A stretch of DNA of 64,000 bases from NCBI GenBank assembly GCA_965225715.1, contig CBDDBK010000005.1, positions 62,001-126,000 on the forward strand, given 5' to 3'. This DNA is from CBDDBK01 sp965225715. Its GTDB lineage: Bacteria; Bacteroidota; Bacteroidia; Cytophagales; Flammeovirgaceae. A model generated the notes under the pieces. The model was not told where the DNA came from. It searched no databases and worked only from the letters and a program-made list of their open reading frames with translations. The position numbers were made by a program, and so were the translations under genes. Numbering within the stretch: position 1 is the first letter of the stretch; every line of letters begins with the position of its first letter. This document shows positions 17,541-25,843 of this stretch, one piece after another.

Positions 17541-18986
17541 ATGAGCAACGAAACTCAAATTATTGAAGAGGCTACGCGTTCGGAATATAAATATGGTTTT
17601 GTCAGTAATATAGACGAAGATAGCATACCTAAAGGATTAAGTGAAAGTGTTGTTCGCCTTATATCTGAAAAGAAAAAAGAACCCAGCTGGCTATTGGATT
17701 GGCGTTTAAAAGCCTACTACCGTTGGAAAGATATGAAAACCCCAGAATGGGGAAATGTAAACTTTCCAACTATAGATTATAATGACCTCATTTATTATGC
17801 TGCACCAAAACAGAAGGTTGCTCCAAAGTCTTTAGATGAGGTAGACCCTGAAATTCTGGATATGTTAAATCGCTTGGGTATTTCGGTTAATGAACAAAAA
17901 CGCTTATCTGGAATTGCCTTAGATGCTGTTGTAGATAGTTCTTCAGTTGTCACAACTTTTAAAGAGACATTGGCAGAATTAGGCATTATTTTTTGCTCTA
18001 TGAGTGAAGCTGTCCGAGAACATCCAGACCTTATTAGACAATATCTTGGTTCAGTTGTTCCTATACAAGATAATTATTTTAGCGCTTTAAATTCAGCAGT
18101 TTTTAGCGATGGTTCTTTTTGTTATATTCCTAAAGGTGTACGTTGTCCTATGGAGTTATCAACTTACTTTAGAATCAATGCTGCTAATACCGGACAATTT
18201 GAACGAACACTTATCGTGGCAGAGGAAGGCTCTTATGTAAGCTACTTAGAAGGTTGCACAGCACCTCAACGCGATGAGAATCAACTTCACGCTGCGGTAG
18301 TGGAAATTTTTGTTAAAAAGAAAGCAGAAGTTAAATATTCGACCGTCCAAAATTGGTACCCAGGTGATAAAAATGGAGTAGGGGGGATTTACAATTTTGT
18401 TACAAAAAGAGGATTTTGCCAAGGTGACCATGCCAAGCTGTCTTGGACACAGGTAGAAACCGGATCGGCTATTACTTGGAAATACCCTAGCTGTATTTTG
18501 AAAGGAGATAATAGCATTGGCGAATTTTATTCAGTTGCTTTAACCCGTAATTATCAGCAAGCTGATACAGGCACGAAAATGATTCATCTCGGTAAAAACA
18601 CAAAAAGCCGTATTGTTTCTAAGGGTATATCAGCTGATAAAAGCCAAAACAGCTACAGAGGCTTGGTTAGAGTTTCTAAAAATGCTAAGAATGCTAAAAA
18701 TTATTCCCAATGTGATTCTTTACTCATTGGCGATAGGTGTGGTGCCCATACTTTTCCTTATATAGAATCTAATAATTCATCAGCTACTATAGAGCATGAA
18801 GCCACAACTTCTAAAATTGGGGAAGAACAACTTTTTTATTGTAACCAAAGAGGTATAGGTACAGAAGCAGCTATCGCTCTTATTGTTAATGGTTATGCTC
18901 AAGAGGTTTTAAAAAATTTACCTATGGAGTTTGCTGTTGAAGCTCAAAAATTATTAGCTATTAGTTTGGAAGGAAGTGTCGGATAA
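17541..18986 (+). CDS. sufB: Fe-S cluster assembly scaffold SufB
   Basis: SufB is part of the SufBC2D scaffold that builds Fe-S clusters. The 481-residue product contains SVVTTFKETLAELGIIFCSM, IPKGVRCPMELSTYFRIN, SYLEGCTAPQRDENQLHAAV, STVQNWYPGDKNGVGGIYNF and the C-terminal YIESNNSSATIEHEATTSKI, all hallmark blocks of SufB. The length is normal. The usual partners sufC, sufD and sufS do not follow; a small membrane protein and then an IS607 element do. A TTGATTATCAA palindrome lies 44 bases upstream of the start. Confidence 0.96.
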   Translation: MSNETQIIEEATRSEYKYGFVSNIDEDSIPKGLSESVVRLISEKKKEPSWLLDWRLKAYYRWKDMKTPEWGNVNFPTIDYNDLIYYAAPKQKVAPKSLDEVDPEILDMLNRLGISVNEQKRLSGIALDAVVDSSSVVTTFKETLAELGIIFCSMSEAVREHPDLIRQYLGSVVPIQDNYFSALNSAVFSDGSFCYIPKGVRCPMELSTYFRINAANTGQFERTLIVAEEGSYVSYLEGCTAPQRDENQLHAAVVEIFVKKKAEVKYSTVQNWYPGDKNGVGGIYNFVTKRGFCQGDHAKLSWTQVETGSAITWKYPSCILKGDNSIGEFYSVALTRNYQQADTGTKMIHLGKNTKSRIVSKGISADKSQNSYRGLVRVSKNAKNAKNYSQCDSLLIGDRCGAHTFPYIESNNSSATIEHEATTSKIGEEQLFYCNQRGIGTEAAIALIVNGYAQEVLKNLPMEFAVEAQKLLAISLEGSVG

Positions 18987-19058
18987 TTCATTCGATTCTT
19001 TCTGTCAATCATTTAAATACCTACATTTTCTTATTTCAATAACTATACTCATAGTGTT

Positions 19059-19397
19059 ATGGATAGAATCAAACTTTTGGAAGAGTTAGAAGTTCAAAAG
19101 AAGCGATTAAAACAAAATCTTGGTAAGAAGTTTTATGATAATAAACGTCTTAAAGTCATTCGTTTGTTAAGTTATGCGATTGCTATTTTGCTTGTCCTAC
19201 TTGGCATTCAGCAACTGTATCTCCAGAAAATATCTCAAAAATCTCTGATAAAAGAGTCAAATTGGTTAAAAATTTTAAAAGTTGAATTAGTGATGTTTTT
19301 GCTTCGTTTTATAAAAAAAAAAATAGGCACTTTAATTGAAAATGGAAATTTCCAATTGCCTTTACCTACTAAAACAGAAAAAAGAGAAAAATTATAG
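19059..19397 (+). CDS. hypothetical small membrane protein
   Basis: The 112-residue protein has a charged, coiled-coil-like N-terminus (LEELEVQKKRLKQN, residues 5-18), one clear membrane segment (about 34-53, LLSYAIAILLVLLGIQQLYL), a second weaker hydrophobic stretch (about 72-84) and a basic tail. It starts 72 bases after sufB on the same strand and may be co-transcribed. I recognise no family. The position between sufB and an IS607 element raises the possibility that it is the remnant of an older operon. Confidence 0.5.
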   Translation: MDRIKLLEELEVQKKRLKQNLGKKFYDNKRLKVIRLLSYAIAILLVLLGIQQLYLQKISQKSLIKESNWLKILKVELVMFLLRFIKKKIGTLIENGNFQLPLPTKTEKREKL

Positions 19398-19507
19398 GTA
19401 AGTGTTATTTATTTTTTAAAACCTTTACTATTAATAAAAAATCCTAAATTAGGGTTTGAAACTGCCTCAAAATATTTAGACATTTCTGTATATTTATAGA
19501 CATTTAA

Positions 19508-19537
19508 TTGGTTTTACAGGTTATTTATCTATATTTG
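19508..19537 (+). promoter_or_regulatory. Bacteroidota-type promoter of tnpA
   Basis: TTG (19508-19510), a 19-base spacer and TATATTTG (19530-19537) match the -33/-7 consensus. The -7 element ends only four bases before the tnpA ATG, so the transcript would be leaderless or nearly so. Confidence 0.5.
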
Positions 19538-19541
19538 AGTT

Positions 19542-20141
19542 ATGATAAGCATTAAAGAAGCCTCTGAATTATTAGGCGTTAGTACCAAAACGATTCATCG
19601 ATGGGAACAAGCGGGCAAAATTCAAGCCTTTCGTACGAAAGGTGGACATCGCCGTTTTGAAATTAATGACCTCATAGGAAATAAAAAAGACAAATCACTA
19701 ACAATAGCCTATGCCCGAGTAAGTTCACACGACCAAAAAGAAGATTTGAAAAGGCAAATACTTGTTTTGGAATCGTACTGTGGAAAAAATGGCTATAATT
19801 TTGAAGTTATTGATGATTTAGGTTCTGGTTTAAACTATAAAAAGCGCGGCCTAATTCGCTTGATTAAATTAATTTGCTCTTATCAGGTTGATAGATTAGT
19901 GATTACGCATAAAGATAGGCTTTTACGTTTTGGTTCGGAATTGATTGTTACGCTTTGTGAATATTTTAATGTGGAAGTTATCATCATTAACAGAAGTCAA
20001 GGCAATAGCTTTGAAGAAGATTTGGCTCAAGATGTTTTAGAAATAATTACTGTCTTTTCAGCTCGTTTATATGGCAGTCGCAGTCATAAAAACAAGAAAA
20101 TTGTAGATAGTTTAAAAGAAGTTGCTAAAGAACTAAAATAG
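19542..20141 (+). CDS. tnpA: IS607 family serine recombinase TnpA
   Basis: The 199-residue protein has an N-terminal MerR-type helix-turn-helix (residues 1-45: KEASELLGVSTKTIHRWEQ, GGHRRF) and a resolvase catalytic domain (about 53-195) with IAYARVSSHDQKEDLKRQ; the nucleophile should be the Ser of the RVS motif (Ser61). THKDRLLRFG and the C-terminal SRSHKNKKIVDSL complete the family pattern. It catalyses transposition through a circular intermediate with little target preference. It is three bases upstream of tnpB, so the genes are probably translated together. Confidence 0.95.
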   Translation: MISIKEASELLGVSTKTIHRWEQAGKIQAFRTKGGHRRFEINDLIGNKKDKSLTIAYARVSSHDQKEDLKRQILVLESYCGKNGYNFEVIDDLGSGLNYKKRGLIRLIKLICSYQVDRLVITHKDRLLRFGSELIVTLCEYFNVEVIIINRSQGNSFEEDLAQDVLEIITVFSARLYGSRSHKNKKIVDSLKEVAKELK

Positions 20142-20144
20142 GCT

Positions 20145-21323
20145 ATGAAAAGTTTAAAAGTACGTTTGAATTTGAACAACAAACAACAAACTTTAGCCTT
20201 TAAACACGCTGGCGTTGCGCGACACGCTTACAATTGGGGACTTGAAACTTGCCAAAAAGCCTATAAAAACAAAGAAGCCCATCTGTCTGCTATTGACTTG
20301 CATAAAAAACTGGTTAAAGAGGTCAAAAGTATACATCCTTGGTATTACGAAGTGAGTAAATGTGCACCTCAACAAGCTCTACGCGATTTAGGTACAGCTT
20401 ACAAACGCTTTTTTAAAAAAATAGGCAAGCATCCGCGCTTTAAGAAAAAAGGACAACACAATAATTTTTATTTAGAGGGTAAAATTGTTTCGAGAAAGGG
20501 CAAAATTAAACTTCCTCGCTTTGGCTGGGTTCGTCTTTCTGAGCAAGTGGAATTAGACAACATTAAAAATGTAACTATCGCGCGTCACGCAAAGCATTGG
20601 TTTGTAAGTTTTTTAGTGCCTCACGAACCAAAAGCAACGCCAAAAACACGCGAAGCCGTTGGCGTCGATCTCGGTATCAAAACACTGGCTACCCTTTCGG
20701 ATGGCAAAATCTTTGAAAACAAAAGACCATACAAAACCTATAAACGAAAGCTAAAAATTGCCCAACGCGTTCTATCCAAACGTTTTGTCAAAGGCAAAAA
20801 AATACAATCTAACAACTACTATAAACAGCAAACAAAAGTTGCTCAAATTCATTATAAAATTGCTTGCATACGCAAAGATGCTTTACATAAACTCACAAGC
20901 TATTTGGCTAAGAACCACAGTCACATAGTCATAGAAGACTTAAACGTCGCGGGTATGGTAAAAAATCACCGTTTAGCAAGTGCCATTTTAGACGGTGGGT
21001 TTTATGAATTTAAAAGGCAATTAGAGTACAAAAGCAAATGGTATGGCTCGACTTTGAAATTGGCCAACCGCTTTTATCCCAGTAGTAAATTATGTTCTAA
21101 TTGTGGAAATAAGAAAGGAACTTTAAAACTTTCGGAGCGTGTCTATAATTGCCAAAATTGCCAAATTTCTATCGACCGCGATTTAAACGCAAGTTTAAAT
21201 TTGGAAAAACTGGCGGAGAGTTACCCCGCTTCTGCCTGTGGAGGACTGATACAACCTAAGGCTTCGGCTTTAGGAAGTCCAGAGAAACAGGAAGTAAACA
21301 GCAAATTGTCTAAGTTTGTCTAA
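20145..21323 (+). CDS. tnpB: RNA-guided endonuclease TnpB
   Basis: The 392-residue protein has an N-terminal helical/wedge region, the RuvC motifs VGVDLGIKTLATLSDG (Asp175), IVIEDLNVAGM (Glu264) and DRDLNAS (third Asp), and a four-cysteine zinc ribbon (Cys317, Cys320, Cys336, Cys339). All catalytic residues are present. TnpB proteins, the ancestors of Cas12, cut DNA with an RNA made from the element's 3' end, which helps the transposon to persist. The coding end and right end at 21324-21343 would carry the scaffold, and bases from about 21344 the guide. The C-terminal part is nearly identical to the fragment at 14250. Confidence 0.95.
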   Translation: MKSLKVRLNLNNKQQTLAFKHAGVARHAYNWGLETCQKAYKNKEAHLSAIDLHKKLVKEVKSIHPWYYEVSKCAPQQALRDLGTAYKRFFKKIGKHPRFKKKGQHNNFYLEGKIVSRKGKIKLPRFGWVRLSEQVELDNIKNVTIARHAKHWFVSFLVPHEPKATPKTREAVGVDLGIKTLATLSDGKIFENKRPYKTYKRKLKIAQRVLSKRFVKGKKIQSNNYYKQQTKVAQIHYKIACIRKDALHKLTSYLAKNHSHIVIEDLNVAGMVKNHRLASAILDGGFYEFKRQLEYKSKWYGSTLKLANRFYPSSKLCSNCGNKKGTLKLSERVYNCQNCQISIDRDLNASLNLEKLAESYPASACGGLIQPKASALGSPEKQEVNSKLSKFV

Positions 21324-21343
21324 GTTTTACATAACGGTATAGA
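21324..21343 (+). ncRNA. predicted right end and omega-RNA scaffold end of the IS607 element
   Basis: The sequence after the tnpB stop (taagttttacataacggt) is shared with the fragment at 14250, and similarity ends there. In TnpB elements the guide RNA scaffold runs through the 3' part of tnpB to this boundary, and the flanking host DNA acts as guide. The RNA itself is inferred, not seen. Confidence 0.4.
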
Positions 21344-21434
21344 AGCAAAAAATCAATGAAATTACCAAATTGATAACTAACCCATGTACAAATGCATCAG
21401 CGATTACCGTAAAGCACTTCATGATACGGTACTG

Positions 21435-21728
21435 AAGTTGTTTACAAATTCATTTTTTATTTAAAATATTGATTTTTAGATAGTTATAGTTTTAAAATCC
21501 AATTTTAATTTTATAAGAATAAGATAATTAAAATTTAATAAATTCTAATCTATTAAGCATTTTTAAAGAATACATTTTTTTAATAATTTGATTATCAGAG
21601 ATTTTAGTTTTCAAATTTTAAAAAATTACGTTTAATAGCCCTAAATAATTATCTAAATTAAAAATATTATTGTACTCATAAATTATTGGTACTAAATATT
21701 TTTAAATTTTTTAATTTGTAAACAACTT
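21435..21728. mobile_element. MITE derived from the IS481-type element by internal deletion
   Basis: The ends aagttgtttacaaatt and aatttgtaaacaactt are the same inverted repeats as those of the IS481-type element at 54709-56130. The inner sequence matches the noncoding flanks of that element in reverse: the left about 100 bases correspond to its right end, and the rest, up to aatttgtaaacaactt, to its left end. The transposase gene is missing entirely. It is about 294 bases long and could be mobilised by the full copy. Confidence 0.85.
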
Positions 21729-21803
21729 CATACAGTGTATATTAGCTAAATTTTCTTCTATGGTAATTGTTGTCATAATTTCAATTAATTTAAAAACTTT
21801 AAT

Positions 21804-22089
21804 AGACTTGCCCGGATTTGATAATCAATCAAATAAAAAAGTTATTTTTATAAAAAATTGTTAATTAACAACTTATAAAAAACGATATTATAGTGAAAGT
21901 TTAGAGGTTTTTCAAAGAGATCAAGTAAAATTATTTTTTAGGTGTAAAAATTAGAGTATACATATATTTTTAATTTATATTTATTAAGTTGTTAATCAAA
22001 TATTTATACTATATTAGTTTTTTTCATTAAATTCAATGCCAAAAAACCAAAATTACATAATATATTGATTATCAAAATAATTCAAGTCT
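21804..22089. mobile_element. MITE family A, full copy (about 286 bp)
   Basis: The ends are agacttgcccggatttgata and, on the other strand, agacttgaattattttgata, both leading into TTGATAATCAA, so imperfect terminal inverted repeats of about 25 bases are present. There is no coding potential. A second full copy lies at 56520-56786, a truncated copy at 28950-29132 and an end fragment at 38524-38550. Both full copies are flanked by AAT, a possible 2-3 base target duplication. No transposase with these ends is in the window. Confidence 0.8.
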
Positions 22090-22293
22090 AATATAGACTG
22101 TCCTTAAGTTTCTTTTATTTGATGGTCGGAAATTTCGGTTACTATGCAAACATCTCCTTGCCGGAAATATCCAGTCACGCATTTTTTTATAATTATCCAA
22201 CTAATTACTAAAAATTATTCAATTTATCATTTATTTTTACGTAATATCTTTTAAGGATTCCTCATTTGTTGTAATATAAATATAATATAGGTT
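22090..22293. other. intergenic sequence after the MITE
   Basis: About 200 bases with nothing recognisable apart from a locally less AT-rich patch around 22120-22185 (ggtcggaaatttcggttact), which could be an old insertion-sequence end. Confidence 0.35.
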
Positions 22294-22641
22294 ATGGATA
22301 TATTTGAAGAATTAGAATTAGACTTTAAAAATATCATAAAAATTGAGCATTTTTTATCCGAAGAAATTACCGATGAAAAACTCAAAATATTTAGAAAACG
22401 CTTGCAAAAAGATAAACAATTTCGAGAAGATTATATCTTAATGAGAGAATTTTGGAGAAATAATGCAAGTAAAAAAGAAAATTTTTTGAATCGTCAAAAA
22501 ATAGAAGTAGAAGAAGTGTATTCAAATTGGTTTAATCGAAAATTTGCAGTTGCTAAACAACTTATGAAAGTGGGAAGTATACTTTTAGCGGCAACGGCTT
22601 TACTTCTATTTTCTCTGTTATTTTCTTTATTATTTAATTAG
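22294..22641 (+). CDS. small membrane-anchored protein resembling the N-terminus of Bacteroidota anti-sigma factors
   Basis: The 115-residue protein has an N-terminal soluble helix-rich part with IEHFLSEEITDEKLKIFRKR (18-37) and KDKQFREDYILMREFW, reminiscent of the zinc-free 'IEdYLnGeLseeel...' start of anti-sigma proteins. It ends in a single hydrophobic segment (about 90-114). There is no sigma-factor gene nearby and no extracytoplasmic domain beyond the membrane segment. The similarity is to a general pattern only, so the function is open. Confidence 0.5.
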   Translation: MDIFEELELDFKNIIKIEHFLSEEITDEKLKIFRKRLQKDKQFREDYILMREFWRNNASKKENFLNRQKIEVEEVYSNWFNRKFAVAKQLMKVGSILLAATALLLFSLLFSLLFN

Positions 22642-22700
22642 GACTATACGATTCCATAATTAAATTTATTTGAATAAGGATTTTTAGGAATTTATAAGAT

Positions 22701-25169
22701 TTAAGAAACCATCGTTTTTTTCTTATTATTTTCTTCTTCTTTAAGCGCTTCTTTTGTCTCTTGTAAATATGAAAAAGGACTTTCAATTATTTGGTCTGTC
22801 AAAGCGATATCTACGATTTCATCTATATGGTTGGCATAGTGGATGGTTATATCTTTAACATAATCAAAATCAAGTTTATTTACACTTTCTTTATTAACTT
22901 TAGGAAATATAACTTCTTTGATTCCGGCTTTATGGGCGGCAAGTAATTTTTCTGATACTCCTCCGATGGGCAATATTTGTCCGCGTAAGGTCAATTCGCC
23001 GGTCATGGCTAATTTTTCTTTCACTTTTCGTTGAGTATAAACCGATAAAATAGCAATAAAAATGGCACATCCTGCTGAGGGTCCATCTTTTTGAACGTGT
23101 CCTTCGGGGAAATGAATATGTAGGTCATATTTTTTGAAAATTTTGCTTTTAATATTCCATTTATGCCCATAAGATTTTAAATAAGAGAAAGCAATTTGAG
23201 CCGATTCGTTCATGACCTGTCCCAAACGTCCAGACAATTTTAAAGCCCCGGTTCCACTAATTAAAGTTGTTTCTACAAATAAAATATCACCTCCAAACCC
23301 TGTCCAACTTAATCCGATTGTGATGCCTGCTCTTTCTAAACTTTCATATTTTTGACGGTAATAAGGCACCATCCCCAACAGTTTACTTAATTCCAAAACA
23401 TTAATTTCTTGCTTATACTCTTCTTCTTTTGCCAAAGATTTCGCTACTTTTCGTATTAATGTTGCTAGCTTTCTTTCGAGTTCTCTTACTCCACTTTCCC
23501 ATGTATAATGGTCAATTACATTTTGAATAACATTTTCGGATATTTTTATATGCTTAGGCTCTAAACCGTGATCTGTTAACAATTTTGGAATAAGGTGCTT
23601 GTGGGCAATATTTATTTTTTCTTGAGGAATATAGCCTTCTAATTTAACTATTTCCATTCTATCTAAAAGTGTTTGATCTATATTATTTTCATTATTAGCT
23701 GTTGCTAAAAATAAAATTTTTGAAAGGTCATAAGGTACTTCTAAATAATTATCTATAAACGTGTTGTTTTGTTCGGGATCAAGAACTTCTAGGAGTGCAA
23801 AACTTGGCGACCCGTGCCAATTTTCTCCGATTTTATCAATTTCATCTAATAAAATAAGTGGATTAGAAACCCCAACCCGTTTGATATTTTGTAAAATTTT
23901 ACCAGCCATAGAACCAACATAAGTCTTTCTATGACCTCTTATTTCTGATTCATCACTCACACCACCTAAAGCCATTCGGATATATTTACGTCCCATAGCT
24001 TCAGCAATAGAACGCGCTAAAGAGGTTTTTCCAACACCCGGAGGCCCAACAAGACATAAAATAGGCACTTTAGTATCTTTTTTTAATTTTACAACGGCTA
24101 AATGTTCTAAAATTCTTTCTTTGGTTTCTTTAAGACCTGAATGATTATTTTCTAATATTTTTTCAGCTTTATGGATATTAAAATTATCTCTGGAGTATTT
24201 AGACCATGGTAAACTAACCAAAAAATCACAATAACCAACTATATTACTATATTCAGGAGAATTTATGCCAACCCGTTTAATTTTTTTTAACTCTTTATTT
24301 AATTGGTTTTGAGCATATTTTGGAAAATTTTTGCTTTTTGCTTTTTTTATAATTTCCTTAACTTCATCATCAAAACCGTCATCATCATTTAATTCATTTT
24401 GTAAAACCAACAACTGCTGACGTAAATAATAGTCTCGCTGTTGCTGCTGCATTTCTATATTAGCTTTATCTTGGACTTCATTACGAATTTTAAGCACATT
24501 GATTTCTTCTTCTATATAGCCAAGTATTTTTTGAACTTTATATTTCGTTTGGTGCATATCTAAAAGTTTTTGTTTTTCAGAAATTTTTATATTCAAGTAG
24601 TTAGCTACAAAATACGTTACAAAACCTAAATTGTTAACGCTTTCAACCACTTGATTGGTTTCTTCTACAACATTCATATTAACGCCAAAATAGACTTTAG
24701 CCATTTCTTTAAACCTAATCAACAGTTCTTTTTCTTGTTTAGAATCTTTTAAATCAAATTCTTCAGGTTTAATCGTAATTTTTCCTGTTAAAAAAGGATC
24801 TTTATGAGCTACTGCTTCAAGAGCAAATTTATATTTACCTTGCAGTATGACCGTTAATTCTCCATTTTTAAGTTCTATAATTTTTAAGATTTGACCTAAT
24901 GTGCCATGTTTATATAAGTCTTTGATACGAATATCTTTGGTGAGTTTATCATTTTTTTGAGTAATTAAAGCAAGTGTTTGATCTTTAGAGTTATATATTT
25001 TTGTGACTAAATCAATGGCTTCAGGACGAGTAACTGTGATAGGTGTGATAATTCTAGGAAAAAGTACAGTATTACGAATAGGTAAAATTAAAAAATTATC
25101 AAAAGTCATTTGTTCTATTTCAATATCACTTGTTTCATTATTCAAAATGTCAAAACTGATCAACTTCAT
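22701..25169 (-). CDS. lon: ATP-dependent Lon protease
   Basis: Lon degrades misfolded and regulatory proteins in the cytoplasm. The 822-residue protein has an N-terminal substrate domain (about 26-230, LPIRNTVLFPRIITPI), a coiled linker, an AAA+ module with Walker A GPPGVGKT (375-382), sensor-type SDESEIRGHRKTYVGSMAGKI, Walker B LILLDEIDKIG, and a C-terminal Ser-Lys protease with KDGPSAGCAIF (catalytic Ser) and GGVSEKLLAAHKAG (catalytic Lys). The length is typical for Bacteroidota. The start ATG is at 25167-25169. It lies 126 bases downstream of the CcmE gene on the same strand. Confidence 0.97.
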   Translation of the reverse strand: MKLISFDILNNETSDIEIEQMTFDNFLILPIRNTVLFPRIITPITVTRPEAIDLVTKIYNSKDQTLALITQKNDKLTKDIRIKDLYKHGTLGQILKIIELKNGELTVILQGKYKFALEAVAHKDPFLTGKITIKPEEFDLKDSKQEKELLIRFKEMAKVYFGVNMNVVEETNQVVESVNNLGFVTYFVANYLNIKISEKQKLLDMHQTKYKVQKILGYIEEEINVLKIRNEVQDKANIEMQQQQRDYYLRQQLLVLQNELNDDDGFDDEVKEIIKKAKSKNFPKYAQNQLNKELKKIKRVGINSPEYSNIVGYCDFLVSLPWSKYSRDNFNIHKAEKILENNHSGLKETKERILEHLAVVKLKKDTKVPILCLVGPPGVGKTSLARSIAEAMGRKYIRMALGGVSDESEIRGHRKTYVGSMAGKILQNIKRVGVSNPLILLDEIDKIGENWHGSPSFALLEVLDPEQNNTFIDNYLEVPYDLSKILFLATANNENNIDQTLLDRMEIVKLEGYIPQEKINIAHKHLIPKLLTDHGLEPKHIKISENVIQNVIDHYTWESGVRELERKLATLIRKVAKSLAKEEEYKQEINVLELSKLLGMVPYYRQKYESLERAGITIGLSWTGFGGDILFVETTLISGTGALKLSGRLGQVMNESAQIAFSYLKSYGHKWNIKSKIFKKYDLHIHFPEGHVQKDGPSAGCAIFIAILSVYTQRKVKEKLAMTGELTLRGQILPIGGVSEKLLAAHKAGIKEVIFPKVNKESVNKLDFDYVKDITIHYANHIDEIVDIALTDQIIESPFSYLQETKEALKEEENNKKKTMVS

Positions 25170-25295
25170 ACTTTAATAATTAAATTTTAAAATGAGGCTT
25201 GGTTTAAGAAAAAGAGATATAAATTACTTGAGTAAAAAAGCAAAAGTAAAGTTTTATTTTTATTTAAAAGCAAGAGAGTTAAAATTAGGTCTTTT

Positions 25296-25706
25296 TTATA
25301 ACTCTTTTTCTTCATATTTAGAAGGACATTTGAGTAAGATTTCATCGGCGATAAACTCTTGATTTTTAAACCTTCCAATGATAACAACTTGTTCTGATTT
25401 GGTAAAATCTTGGATGCCTGCTGGTGGAGAGTAACAAATAACCCGTTCTTTGTGCCCTGTTTCATCTAATAAATTGAATGCTAAGTAATTTGGATCTATA
25501 GTAGGTTGATATTCTATTCCAGAAACATCGCCGTTTATATCTCTGGGCAAAGTTCCTATAACATGATATTTAGCATCATCTCCACTTAAAGTTTTAGCCT
25601 TAATATCATCAAAAGTTAGATATTGACTTGTACTACCTGCCGTAGAAATAATAATAAAAATAGCAATAGCAACAATAACTATTGCTATGATGTGAGTTTG
25701 TTTCAT
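25296..25706 (-). CDS. ccmE: cytochrome c maturation protein CcmE, CXXXY variant
   Basis: CcmE carries haem for cytochrome c maturation. The 136-residue protein has one N-terminal membrane anchor (about 5-22) and an OB-fold domain with YLTFDDIKAKTL, YHVIGTLPRD, VICYSPPAGI and GRFKNQEFIADEILLKCPSKY (111-131). The usual haem-binding histidine is replaced by Cys127 in a CPSKY motif, the C-x3-Y form known from archaea and some sulfate reducers. No other ccm genes are adjacent. Lon follows on the same strand. It is a confident family call; the haem role is by homology. Confidence 0.85.
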   Translation of the reverse strand: MKQTHIIAIVIVAIAIFIIISTAGSTSQYLTFDDIKAKTLSGDDAKYHVIGTLPRDINGDVSGIEYQPTIDPNYLAFNLLDETGHKERVICYSPPAGIQDFTKSEQVVIIGRFKNQEFIADEILLKCPSKYEEKEL

Positions 25707-25732
25707 AGTTATTTTAAGTCGAAATTATAAAT

Positions 25733-25800
25733 ATAGTCCTGAAAAAGGTTTTTTAATATAGGGTTTACTCGCTAATCTTGAAAATAGTGCGTTTTATAGA
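25733..25800 (+). repeat. dispersed intergenic repeat, diverged copy
   Basis: It begins with atagtcctgaaaaaggtttt, has 'gggtttactcgctaatcttgaaa' in place of the core and lacks a clean hairpin. It sits 44 bases past the stop codon of the AAA ATPase gene, at the boundary between the ccmE-lon pair and the ATPase/DUF262 cassette. Confidence 0.45.
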
Positions 25801-25843
25801 TAAAAAAAGTTTTACTATATCATTTTGGTGATTTTACAAATGA

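Larger units (their letters stand above)
19480..21343 (+). mobile_element. IS607-type insertion sequence with tnpA and tnpB
   Basis: It consists of a serine-recombinase tnpA followed after three bases by tnpB, the standard IS607 order. The right end is fixed near 21340 by comparison with the 3' fragment at 14250-14552, where similarity stops after cataacggt. The left end is not defined by any duplicate copy and is placed approximately. Both genes look intact, so the element may be active. Confidence 0.8.

Noticed and set aside
25187..25465. 92-codon reverse frame between lon and the ccmE region
   Set aside because: It overlaps ccmE in another frame; the CcmE reading has clear motifs and a membrane anchor, while this frame has none.
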